Source: Herbaspirillum sp. AP02 (lineage in GTDB: Bacteria; Pseudomonadota; Gammaproteobacteria; Burkholderiales; Burkholderiaceae_D). Taken from it: 64,000 bases of DNA. Shown piece after piece: positions 1-8,541 of the stretch; position 1 is the stretch's first letter, and each line of letters opens with the position of its first letter. The DNA is taken from contig NZ_JADWMY010000001.1 in assembly GCF_015767275.1 (NCBI RefSeq), forward strand, positions 930,001 to 994,000. Direction: 5' to 3'. The notes under the pieces are model-generated. The model was not told the origin of the DNA. It saw only the letters and a list, made by a program, of their open reading frames with translations, and did not search any database. A program made the position numbers and the translations under genes.

Positions 1-2
1 TC

Positions 3-470
3 TACCTGGGCGGTTTTTCCAAGACCTTGTCGGCCAACCTGCGGGTGGGCTTCATCGCCACCTCGGCCGAACTGGCGCGCAGCCTGGCCGACCGCAAGCT
101 GCTCTCGACCCTCACCACCGGCGAGATCGGCGAACGCGTGGCCTACAAGGTGCTATCGGAGGGGCATTACCGCAAGCATGCCGAACGGCTGCGGGCGCGG
201 CTCAATGGCGCGCGCGACAAGGTGCTGCGCCAGCTTGAACGCATGGGCATGGAAGTGGGCGATCCGCCGCCCTGCGGGATGTTCCTGTGGGTCGATACCG
301 GGCGCGACACCAATGGCATGACCGAGGAGGCGATGGAACAGGGCTTCCTGCTGGCGCCGGGCAGCCTGTTTTCGCCCTCGCAGCTGCCGTCCACGCGCAT
401 GCGCATCAACGTGGCCAGCATGTCCGATCCTGGCATCTGGCGCTTCCTGGAGCGGGCGATGGCGCGCTGA
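3..470 (+). CDS. PLP-dependent aminotransferase-type protein, C-terminal part (5' end outside window)
   Basis: The reading frame is open from the window edge, so only the last 155 residues are seen. The first codons read YLGGFSKTLSANLRVGF, the typical S-x-K segment of fold-type I aminotransferases in which the lysine binds pyridoxal phosphate. The end (GSLFSPSQLPSTRMRINVAS) matches the C-terminal small domain of class I/II aminotransferases, and this spacing is common in MocR/GntR-type regulators that carry an N-terminal winged helix. Whether the missing part holds a DNA-binding domain cannot be decided here. It converges on the adhesin gene, with 30 bp between stop codons. Confidence 0.75.
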   Translation, partial: YLGGFSKTLSANLRVGFIATSAELARSLADRKLLSTLTTGEIGERVAYKVLSEGHYRKHAERLRARLNGARDKVLRQLERMGMEVGDPPPCGMFLWVDTGRDTNGMTEEAMEQGFLLAPGSLFSPSQLPSTRMRINVASMSDPGIWRFLERAMAR

Positions 471-500
471 ACGCCCTCGCCCGCCCGAACCACCGGGACC

Positions 501-3500
501 TCAGCTGGTCAGGTGGATGCGCGCCACTTCCTGGTTGCTGGCATTGTAGAAGGCATAGTCGGTGGTACCGGGGAAATAGACATAGTGGTCCGACCCATTG
601 GCCATGATCTGCAGGCTTTCGCTGCCGCTCATCTTCACCGTCAACAGGTGCGAGGTGGCGCCGCTGACCATGCCCATGTTGATCACGTCCTGGGCCGTGA
701 TGATGATGTTGGTGCCATTGCCGGCGCTGACATCGAGGGTGGTGATGCCGCTGACCTTGCTGGAGAAATTGCTCAGGTTCAGGGTATTGCCCAGGTCGGC
801 GAAATGCAGCGTCGTCACCCCGGCCACGCCATTGATGGAATCGATGTTGGAGGTGCCGGTGTTCTTGTTGACCATGTCGCTCTGCGCCCCGGCGGTACTG
901 CCCAGGCCGGCGCTGACATTGATCAGATTCGTGCCGCTGCCCACCGTCACCGAATTGTGCCCGCCCTCGACCACGTTGAAGATATCGGTGCCGGAACTGG
1001 CGCCACCGCCCGAGAGGACGTTGGTGGTGCCGTTGCCGCGTGCGGTCAGGGTATTGGCGCTGCTGTTGCCGGCAAGGGTGCTGTTGACGCTGCTGCTGCC
1101 TTCCAGGTTGGCGATGCCGACATAGCTGTCCCCGTTGGCATCGCCGCTGCTGCCGCCGCTCACCAGGCTGGCATTGATCGCGCCGCTGGTGGAATACAGG
1201 TAGCTGACGGTATCGCTGCCGCCCGCGCCACCATTGAAGACATTGGCCGCGCTGCTGGCATAGAAGGTATCGTCGCCGGCACTGCCGGTGACGTTCTGGA
1301 TGTTGACGTAGGTGTCGTTGGCGGCATAGCCATTGGCACCGGTGCCGTGGAACAGGTCCACCGTCACGCCGACCCCGCCCGAACGCGCGTAGTTGACCGT
1401 ATTGTTGCCGGCGCCACCGTCGAAGGCATTGGTGGCGGCACTGGCATAGAAGGTGTCGTTGCCGGAACCGCCGATCAGGTTTTCAATATTGGTGAACTTG
1501 TCGCCGAGCGCATAGAGACCGCTGGCGGCCAGCGTATTGGTCAGGTCCACCGTCACGCCACCGGTATCGAATTCATAGCTCACCGTATCGACGCCGGCCC
1601 CGCCATCGAAGTTGTTGGCCTGGGTGCTGGCCTTGAAGAGGTCGTTGGCGCCGCTGCCGATCACGTTGTCGATGTTGAACAGGGTATCGCCCTGGGCGTC
1701 ACCACCAGTGCCGGTGCCGTTCTTCAGGTCGATGGTCACGCCCAGCGTCGAGCCGGCGTAGGACGCGAAGGTCGAACCCCGGTTACCGACCACCGCGGTG
1801 ATGCTGTCGGCACCCGCGCCGCCTTCCAGCACCGAGCGTGTACCGGCGGTGGAGAATCCCTTGAGCACGTCATTGAAGGCACTGCCCACCACGTTCTCGA
1901 TATTGGTGTAGAGATCGCCGGCGGCATAGTTGCCGCTGCCGGTACCGGTGGCCGTGGACAGGTCCACATTCACGCCGTTGGTACCGTCGCTGCTGGTGGA
2001 GAGCGAATAGTTGACGGTGTCCGAACCGCCAGTGCCGCCATTGAGGATGTTGACTGCAGCGCTGGCCAGGAAGGTATCGTCGTTGTTGCTGCCGATGACG
2101 TTATCGATGTTGAACAGGGTATCGCCCTGGGCGTCGCCGCCGGTACCGGTCCCGTTCTTCAGGTCGATGGTCACGCCGTTGGACGACCCGGCATAGGACG
2201 CATAGGTATAGGCGCGATTGCCCAGGTCGGCAGTGATGCTGTCGGCGCCCTTGCCGCCGGTCAGTACCGACATCACGCCGACCATGGAGAAGCCCGTCAG
2301 GGTATCGGCCCAGTCGCTGCCGATGACGTTCTGGATATTGGCATAGGTATCGCCCTGGGCGTAGTTCCCCAGTCCGGTGCCGCTGGTGAGGTTGACCGTC
2401 ACACCAGTGGCGCTGTTGCTGCTGGTGGAACCGGCGTAGCTGACCGTGTTCGATCCGGCTCCGCCATCCAGGAAGTTGGCGGCCGCATTGGCCACGATGG
2501 TGTCATTGCCGCTGCCGCCGGTCACGTCCTGGATGTTGGCATAGGTATCGCCATTGGCCAGGCTGCCGGTACCGCCCGTGCCGCTGCCACTGAGCAGGTT
2601 GATGGTTTCGTTGACGGTGGAGTTGGCATAGCTCACGCGATTGTGCGGCGAACCAGTGCCACCGTCCAAGAAGTTCGCTGCGGCACTGGCGACGAACACG
2701 TCATCGGCGGTACCGCCGGTGGCATCCTGGATGTTGGTGTAGGTGTCGCCATTGGCCAGGCTGCCGGTACCGCCCGTGCCGGTGCCGTTGAACAGGTCAA
2801 TGGTTTCGGCCACCGTCGACGTGCTGTAGTTCACCCGGTTATGCGTACCACCACCGCCATCGAAGGCGTTGGCGGCAGCGTTGCCGTAGAAGGTGTCGTT
2901 GCCGCCGCCGCCGGTGATGTCCTGGATGTTGATGTAGGTGTCGCCATTGGCCAGGCTGTTGGTGCCGCCGCTGCCCAGGCCAGTAACCAGGTTGACGGTC
3001 TCGTCGACGCTGGAATTGGTGTAGCTCACGCGGTTATGCAGCGAGCCGGTACCACCATCGAAGAAGTTCGCTGCGGCACTGGCGACGAACACGTCATCGG
3101 CGGTGCCGCCGGTGACGTCCTGGATATTGGCATAGGTGTCGCCATTGGCCAGGCTGCCGGCGCCGCCGGTGCCGGTACCGTTGAACAGGTTGACCGTTTC
3201 CGACACCGTGGAACTGCTGTAGTTGACGCGGTTGTGGCTGCCACCACCACCATCGAAGCTGTTGGCGGCGGTATTGCCGTAGAAGGTATCGTTACCGCTG
3301 CCGCCGGTGGCGTCCTGGATGCTGGTGTAGGTGTCGCCATTGGCCAGGCTATTGGCGCCGCCGCTACCCAGCCCGCTGATCAGGTTGACCGTTTCATCGA
3401 CCGTGGAATTGCTGTAGCTGACCCGGTTGTGGGTACCGCCGCCGCCATCGAAACGGTTGGCCGCCGCGCTGGCGACGAAGGTGTCGTTGCCGCTGCCGCC

Positions 3501-6500
3501 GCTCACGTCCTGGATGTTGGCATAGGTGTCGCCATTGGCCAGGCTGCCGGTGCCGCCACTGCCCGTGCCATTGAACAGGTTCACCGTTTCGTCGACGGTG
3601 GAATTGGTGTAGCTGACCCGGTTGTGCAGCGAACCCGTGCCGCCATCGAGGAAGTTGGCCGCCGCACTGGCGATGAAGACATCGTCGGCGGTGCCGCCGG
3701 TGGCGTCCTGGATGTTGGTATAGGTATCGCCATTGGCCAGGCTGCCGGTACCGCCGGTACCGGTGCCACCGAATAGGTCGATGGTCTCGGCCACCGTCGA
3801 GGTGCTGTAGTTGACCCGGTTGTGGCTGCCGCCCCCGCCGTCGAAACGGTTGGCGGCGGTATTGCCATAGAAGGTATCGTTGCCGCCACCGCCGGTGATG
3901 TCCTGGATGTTGATGTAGGTATCGCCATTGGCCAGGCTGCCGGTGCCGCCCGTACCCTGGCCGGTGACCAGGTTGACGGTCTCGTCGACGGTGGAATTGG
4001 TATAGCTCACCCGGTTATGCAGCGAGCCGGTGCCGCCATCGAAGAAGTTGGCAGCCGCACTGGCGATGAAGATATCGTCGGCGGTGCCACCGGTGACGTC
4101 CTGGATGTTGGCATAGGTGTCGCCGTTGGCCAGGCTGCCGGTGCCGCCCGTGCCGGTGCCGTTGAACAGGTTGACCGTCTCTGACACCGTGGAACTGCTG
4201 TAGTTGACCCGGTTATGCAGCCCGCCACCACCATCGAAGCGGTTGGCGGCGGTATTGCCATAGAAGGTATCGTTGCCGCTGCCGCCGGTGACGTCCTGGA
4301 TGTTGGCATAGGTGTCGCCATTGGCCAGGCTGCCGGTGCCGCCGCTGCCCAGGCTGGTGACCAGGTTGACGGTCTCGTCCACGCTGGAATTGGCGTAGCT
4401 CACGCGGTTATGGGTGCCACCACCGCCGTCGAAATTGTTGGCAGCGGCGCTGGCGATGAAGGTGTCGTCCGCGCTACCGCCGGTGACGTCCTGGATGTTG
4501 GCATAGGTGTCGCCGTTGGCCAGGCTGCCGGCACCACCGGTCCCCACGCCGTTGAACAGGTCCACCGTTTCGGAGACGGTGGAGTTCTGGTAACTGACGC
4601 GATTGTGCGAGGCAGCCGTGCTGGCACCGCCGTCGATGTTGTTGGCGGCGGCGTTGGCGATGATCAGGTCGTCACCGGTGCCGCCGGTCACGTCCTGGAT
4701 GTTGGTATAGGTGTCGCTCTGGGCATAGGTACCGCTGCCGGCACCGGTAAACAGGTTGATGGTTTCACTGCTGGTGGAATGCGCATAGCTGACGCGATTG
4801 TGCAGCGAGCCACCGCCACCGTCGAAGTTGTTGGCCGCCAGGCTGGCCACGAAGGTGTCGTCGTAGATGCTGCCGGTCAGGTCCTGGATGTTGGAGAGCT
4901 TGTCACCGGCCGCGTAGCCGCCCGAGGTGCCGGTGCCGTTGGTGTAGCTCAGGTCCACCGTGACGGCGGCGTCCGAGCTGGCATAGCTGACCCGATTGTG
5001 GGACGTGGCCGTGCTGCTGCCGCCGTCAATGCTGTTGGCCTCGGCACTGGCGATGATCAGGTCGTCCTGGGAAGAACCCACCACGTTCTGGATGGCGGTA
5101 TAGCTGTCGCCGGCGGCGAAGCCGCCGCTGCCGGCGCCGGTGACCAGATTGACCGTCACCGTACCGGTCGAGAAGGCATAACTGACCGTGTTGGAACCCA
5201 GCCCACCATTGAAGACGTTGGTGTTGTTGTCGGCGATGAAGGTGTCGTCATAGGCGCTGCCGATGGCGTTCTGGATGCCGCTGTAGGTGTCGCCTGCGGC
5301 AAAACCGGTACTGCCGGTGCCATGGAACAGGTCGACCGTGACACCGTTGCCATCGCTGGCCTTGGCATAGCTGACGGTATTGTTGCCGGCGCCGCCAACG
5401 AAGGCATTGGCCGCCAGGTTGGCGATGAACAGGTCGTTGTAGTCGCTGCCGATGACGTTCTGGATATTGACGTAGGTATCGTTGTCGGCATAGCCGCCGC
5501 TGCCACTGCCCTGCACCAGGTCGACCGTCACGGCGCCGTTGGAACGGGCATAGCTGACCGTATTGGAACCGGCGCCGCCATCGAAGTTGTTGGCCGCCAG
5601 GTTGGCCACGAAGAGGTCATTGCCGCCGCCGCCGGTGAGGTCCTGGATGTTGACCAGCTTGTCGCCCTGCGCGTAGCCACCGGAGGTGCCGGTGCCATCG
5701 GTGTAGTTCAGGTCCACCGTCACGGCGGTGCTGGAGGCGGCATAGCTGACGCGGTTGTGGTTCGAGCCACCGCCGTCGAAGCTGTTGGCGGCGGAACTGG
5801 CGACGAAAGTATCGTCGTAGACGCTGCCGATCAGGTTCTGGATATTGGTGAAGGAATCGCCCGCCGCATAGTAGCCGCCGGTACCGGTGCCGATGGTATT
5901 GGTCAGATCCACCGTGACGCCGCCAGTCGAGTAGAGGTAGCTGACCGTGTTGGAGCCCCCCTTGCCGTCGAAATTATTGACGTCGGCGCTGGCAATGAAG
6001 GTGTCGTCGTAGGCGCTGCCGATCAGGTTCTGGATGTGCGCCAGCACGTCGCCCTGGGCATAGCCGCCGGAGGTGCCGGTGCCGTCGGTGTGGGTCAGGT
6101 CGACCGTCACGGCACTGGTGGAAAACTCGTAGCTCACCGTATCCGAGCCACCCAGGCCACCATTGAAATTGTTGGCGGCGGCACTTGCGGTGAAGGTGTC
6201 GGAATACGAGCTGCCGACGATGTTCTGGATGTTGGCGAAGCTGATGTTCTGCGCATACCCGCCGCTGCCGGCCTGGGTGATCATGTTGATGTTGACCGCG
6301 CCGGTGGAAGCCCCGAAGTTCAGGGTATCGGAGCCACCGCTGCCGCCGTCGATGCGGCGCGTATCCACGCCAACGATGAAGACGTCGTCGAAGGCCGAGC
6401 CGATGGCATTCTGGATGTGGTTATAGCTGTCGCCATCGGCATAGCCGCCGGTACCGCGTCCTGAGACGAAGTTGATCGACACGCCGGTGGTGGAGCCGGC

Positions 6501-8486
6501 ATAGCTGACCGTGTCGTTGCCGCCAGTGCCGCCATCGAAGGTATTGACGTCTACGTTGCCCACGAAGGTATCGTCATAGGCGCTGCCGATGACGTTCTGG
6601 ATGCGCACGTAGCTGTCGCCCGCCGCTGCCCCGCCGCTCCCCAGGCCGCTTTGCAGGTTCACATTCACGCCGGCATTGGAATTGGCGTAGGACACGGTGT
6701 TCGAACCCAAGCCGCCATCGAAGCGGTTGGCATCGCTGCTGGCCACGAAGAGATCGTTGTAGTCGCTGCCGATGGCGTTCTGGATATGGGTATAGGTGTC
6801 GCCCTGGGCGTAGCCGCCCGCCCCGGTACCGGTGATCAGGTTGACCGTCACGGCCGCATTCGAGGACACGTAGGACACCGTATCGGAACCCCCACTGCCG
6901 CCATCCAGGCGGTTGACCACGGCATTGGCGACGAAGGTATCGTCGAAGGCACTGCCGCGCAGGTTCTGGATGTTGGAGAGCTGGTCGCCCTGGGCGTCGC
7001 CGCCACTGCCCAGGCCGGTCACCAGATTGACCGTCACGCCGGCGCTGGAGCCGGCGTAGCTGGCCGTGTTGACGTTGGTACCGGTGCTGTTGACACCACC
7101 CACCAGTTGGTCGGCGCCGGCACCGCCCTGGAAGAAGGTATTGCCGCTGCCGCCGTAGATGATGTCGTTGCCGCTGCCGCCATAGAGCAGGTCATTGGCA
7201 TTGCTGCCGTAGATGGTGACGCCACCGTTGCCGGCGTGTACCTCGTGCGGCTCGCCCTGGGCCGGCAACACCAGCACCGGGTCCCCGGTGGCCGGATCGA
7301 GGTAGCTCAAATCGCCATAGGTGGTGGCGTCCTTGACCGCGACGTGGCGCACATCGACCAGGGTCTGCGGGCCGCGCGAGGTCGAGACCGTGGTGGTGAA
7401 GGTGAGATCGAAGGCCTGGTGCACCGGCGATGAAGCATTGGCCTCGACCGTGTTGTACTGCAACTGCATCGGGAAATCGGTCTGGCCGGCCGCCACCGTC
7501 ATCTCATAGCGACCACCACCGAGGTCGGTGGCGTTGACGATGGACATGTTGGCCGGCACGCCCGAGACGATCACCGACACCACATTGCCGTTGCCGGTGA
7601 TGGTGACGTCGAACACCTTGATGAAGGTGCCGGCATTGTTGCCGGCGGCATAGATGGTGCGCACATCATTGCCGGCGTTGATCACCTGGGTGCTGAACTG
7701 CAACGGCAGGCCGGCGTCGGTGGCCGATTGCGCAATACCGCCACTGCCGTAGAGCACATCGCCGGTCTGGGTGATGGTCGCCAGGTTGACCAGCTTGATG
7801 GCCATGGCCGGCTGCGAGGGGTCGACCTGGATCGGTGGCGAAGGAATCGAACCGGGTCGCTCGGGCGGGACCTGGGGCTCGGCCGGTCTGACCGGCGGTG
7901 CGAATACCGGCGGCGTATTGGCCGTCGCGTTCTGCGATGCAACTGCGGTGGCCCCCTCCGTTGCGTGGGTAGTGTCGCCACCCACTACAGCACCGGCCGA
8001 ACCGCCAGTCTTGGAGGTACCTGTGCTGCTGGTGGTGAGCGAAGCCGAGTTCTCGCTGATGATCTGGGAAAACTGGCTGCCGCCATCGTTGCCGATGCTG
8101 GCTGCATTGCGGTCCACCGTGACCTGCTGGGCCGGCGCCACATTGGTCGGGGCCGCCACCGGATCGGAATTGAGGATGCGCGACTGGTCGTTGGGCTTGA
8201 GCGCGATCTTGCCCACCGAATCGAGCAGCTTGCCGGTGTCGGCGCTGGTATCGGCAAACTTGACCTTGGACTTGTCGTCCATCGCCTCGATGGCGCCACC
8301 GGCCAGCACCACCTTGGTGCCATCGGCCATGTGCAGCACCATGTCCACGTCCACCACCTGGACGTGCTGAACGGCGGCGCGGGTGGCGCTGACCTGGAAG
8401 CTGCCGGCCTGGTCGGGCATCACCACCCGTACCGGGCCGGTGACCTTGTCCGCGGAGTTCGCTTGTGATGAGCTTGCGGTTGCCAT
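501..8486 (-). CDS. giant repetitive RTX-type adhesin, type I secretion substrate (SiiE/BapA-like role)
   Basis: This is a 2661-residue protein with no Sec signal peptide, very rich in Gly, Asn, Asp, Ser and Thr and almost without Cys. Residues 1-about 110 form a non-repetitive N-terminal segment (V-x-V-D-M-V-L and ADGTKVVLAGGAIEAM), followed by a Ser/Thr/Ala/Pro-rich linker to about 230. At about 425-465 there are RTX nonapeptides (YGGSGNDIIYGGSGN). Then about 31 degenerate units of roughly 60-66 residues follow, each built around V-S-Y, V-T-V-x-L, GD-x-Y-x-NIQ, D-D-T-F and F-DGG. The last about 130 residues are non-repetitive and end in a hydrophobic/Ser/Thr tail (VARIHLTS), as expected for a C-terminal type I secretion signal. 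A GAGGAA ribosome site precedes the ATG. It is the last gene of an operon with its exporter. Calcium-dependent folding and adhesion are inferred; the ligand is unknown. Confidence 0.85.
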   Translation of the reverse strand: MATASSSQANSADKVTGPVRVVMPDQAGSFQVSATRAAVQHVQVVDVDMVLHMADGTKVVLAGGAIEAMDDKSKVKFADTSADTGKLLDSVGKIALKPNDQSRILNSDPVAAPTNVAPAQQVTVDRNAASIGNDGGSQFSQIISENSASLTTSSTGTSKTGGSAGAVVGGDTTHATEGATAVASQNATANTPPVFAPPVRPAEPQVPPERPGSIPSPPIQVDPSQPAMAIKLVNLATITQTGDVLYGSGGIAQSATDAGLPLQFSTQVINAGNDVRTIYAAGNNAGTFIKVFDVTITGNGNVVSVIVSGVPANMSIVNATDLGGGRYEMTVAAGQTDFPMQLQYNTVEANASSPVHQAFDLTFTTTVSTSRGPQTLVDVRHVAVKDATTYGDLSYLDPATGDPVLVLPAQGEPHEVHAGNGGVTIYGSNANDLLYGGSGNDIIYGGSGNTFFQGGAGADQLVGGVNSTGTNVNTASYAGSSAGVTVNLVTGLGSGGDAQGDQLSNIQNLRGSAFDDTFVANAVVNRLDGGSGGSDTVSYVSSNAAVTVNLITGTGAGGYAQGDTYTHIQNAIGSDYNDLFVASSDANRFDGGLGSNTVSYANSNAGVNVNLQSGLGSGGAAAGDSYVRIQNVIGSAYDDTFVGNVDVNTFDGGTGGNDTVSYAGSTTGVSINFVSGRGTGGYADGDSYNHIQNAIGSAFDDVFIVGVDTRRIDGGSGGSDTLNFGASTGAVNINMITQAGSGGYAQNISFANIQNIVGSSYSDTFTASAAANNFNGGLGGSDTVSYEFSTSAVTVDLTHTDGTGTSGGYAQGDVLAHIQNLIGSAYDDTFIASADVNNFDGKGGSNTVSYLYSTGGVTVDLTNTIGTGTGGYYAAGDSFTNIQNLIGSVYDDTFVASSAANSFDGGGSNHNRVSYAASSTAVTVDLNYTDGTGTSGGYAQGDKLVNIQDLTGGGGNDLFVANLAANNFDGGAGSNTVSYARSNGAVTVDLVQGSGSGGYADNDTYVNIQNVIGSDYNDLFIANLAANAFVGGAGNNTVSYAKASDGNGVTVDLFHGTGSTGFAAGDTYSGIQNAIGSAYDDTFIADNNTNVFNGGLGSNTVSYAFSTGTVTVNLVTGAGSGGFAAGDSYTAIQNVVGSSQDDLIIASAEANSIDGGSSTATSHNRVSYASSDAAVTVDLSYTNGTGTSGGYAAGDKLSNIQDLTGSIYDDTFVASLAANNFDGGGGSLHNRVSYAHSTSSETINLFTGAGSGTYAQSDTYTNIQDVTGGTGDDLIIANAAANNIDGGASTAASHNRVSYQNSTVSETVDLFNGVGTGGAGSLANGDTYANIQDVTGGSADDTFIASAAANNFDGGGGTHNRVSYANSSVDETVNLVTSLGSGGTGSLANGDTYANIQDVTGGSGNDTFYGNTAANRFDGGGGLHNRVNYSSSTVSETVNLFNGTGTGGTGSLANGDTYANIQDVTGGTADDIFIASAAANFFDGGTGSLHNRVSYTNSTVDETVNLVTGQGTGGTGSLANGDTYINIQDITGGGGNDTFYGNTAANRFDGGGGSHNRVNYSTSTVAETIDLFGGTGTGGTGSLANGDTYTNIQDATGGTADDVFIASAAANFLDGGTGSLHNRVSYTNSTVDETVNLFNGTGSGGTGSLANGDTYANIQDVSGGSGNDTFVASAAANRFDGGGGTHNRVSYSNSTVDETVNLISGLGSGGANSLANGDTYTSIQDATGGSGNDTFYGNTAANSFDGGGGSHNRVNYSSSTVSETVNLFNGTGTGGAGSLANGDTYANIQDVTGGTADDVFVASAAANFFDGGTGSLHNRVSYTNSSVDETVNLVTGLGSGGTNSLANGDTYINIQDITGGGGNDTFYGNAAANAFDGGGGTHNRVNYSTSTVAETIDLFNGTGTGGTGSLANGDTYTNIQDATGGTADDVFVASAAANFLDGGTGSPHNRVSYANSTVNETINLLSGSGTGGTGSLANGDTYANIQDVTGGSGNDTIVANAAANFLDGGAGSNTVSYAGSTSSNSATGVTVNLTSGTGLGNYAQGDTYANIQNVIGSDWADTLTGFSMVGVMSVLTGGKGADSITADLGNRAYTYASYAGSSNGVTIDLKNGTGTGGDAQGDTLFNIDNVIGSNNDDTFLASAAVNILNGGTGGSDTVNYSLSTSSDGTNGVNVDLSTATGTGSGNYAAGDLYTNIENVVGSAFNDVLKGFSTAGTRSVLEGGAGADSITAVVGNRGSTFASYAGSTLGVTIDLKNGTGTGGDAQGDTLFNIDNVIGSGANDLFKASTQANNFDGGAGVDTVSYEFDTGGVTVDLTNTLAASGLYALGDKFTNIENLIGGSGNDTFYASAATNAFDGGAGNNTVNYARSGGVGVTVDLFHGTGANGYAANDTYVNIQNVTGSAGDDTFYASSAANVFNGGAGGSDTVSYLYSTSGAINASLVSGGSSGDANGDSYVGIANLEGSSSVNSTLAGNSSANTLTARGNGTTNVLSGGGASSGTDIFNVVEGGHNSVTVGSGTNLINVSAGLGSTAGAQSDMVNKNTGTSNIDSINGVAGVTTLHFADLGNTLNLSNFSSKVSGITTLDVSAGNGTNIIITAQDVINMGMVSGATSHLLTVKMSGSESLQIMANGSDHYVYFPGTTDYAFYNASNQEVARIHLTS
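985..7067 (-). repeat. coding tandem array, about 31 units of roughly 60-66 residues (boundaries approximate)
   Basis: The adhesin gene carries about 31 in-frame units of roughly 180-200 bp. Unit 1 begins at 7067. The conserved frame is T/R-V-S-Y, then V-T-V-N/D-L, G-x-G-S/T-G-G, GD-x-Y-x-N-I-Q-N/D, a G-S or G-G turn, D-D-T-F and F-D-G-G. Units near both ends of the array are diverged; the middle units (2448-4601) are highly alike. Two units (near 2230-2450 and 1790-2000) carry a longer variant ending in GNRAYTYASY or GNRGSTFASY. Confidence 0.85.
2448..4601 (-). repeat. recently expanded, alternating sub-array inside the adhesin gene (11 units)
   Basis: Eleven consecutive units averaging 65 residues, almost all with the motif GSLANGDTY, belong mainly to two alternating types. 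Type A reads S-x-S-T-V-x-E-T followed by G-x-A-D-D and IASAAAN or VASAAAN. Type B reads S-T/S-V-D-E-T-V-N-L followed by GGGNDTFYGN or GSGNDTFYGN. A roughly 390-bp period made of two units is therefore visible. The order is A-B-A-B-A-C-B-A-B-A-C. The near identity suggests recent duplication of a two-unit block; it is also where an assembly could collapse. Confidence 0.75.
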
Positions 8487-8541
8487 GTTTCCTCGCTATC
8501 GAAGATCGGTTCGAATCAGGTTCGCCGTGGACTGCACGGCG

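Noticed and set aside
513-6464. Very long plus-strand open frames (over 1000 and 700 codons) opposite the adhesin gene
   Set aside because: They mirror the repeat period and GC-skewed codons of the minus-strand gene. Their Ala/Val/Gly/Ile/Asp-only composition and lack of ribosome sites mark them as shadows.
985-7067. Regularly repeated sequence that could be read as a CRISPR or minisatellite
   Set aside because: Units are about 180-200 bp, in frame, and encode protein. There is no short direct repeat with unique spacers and no cas genes.
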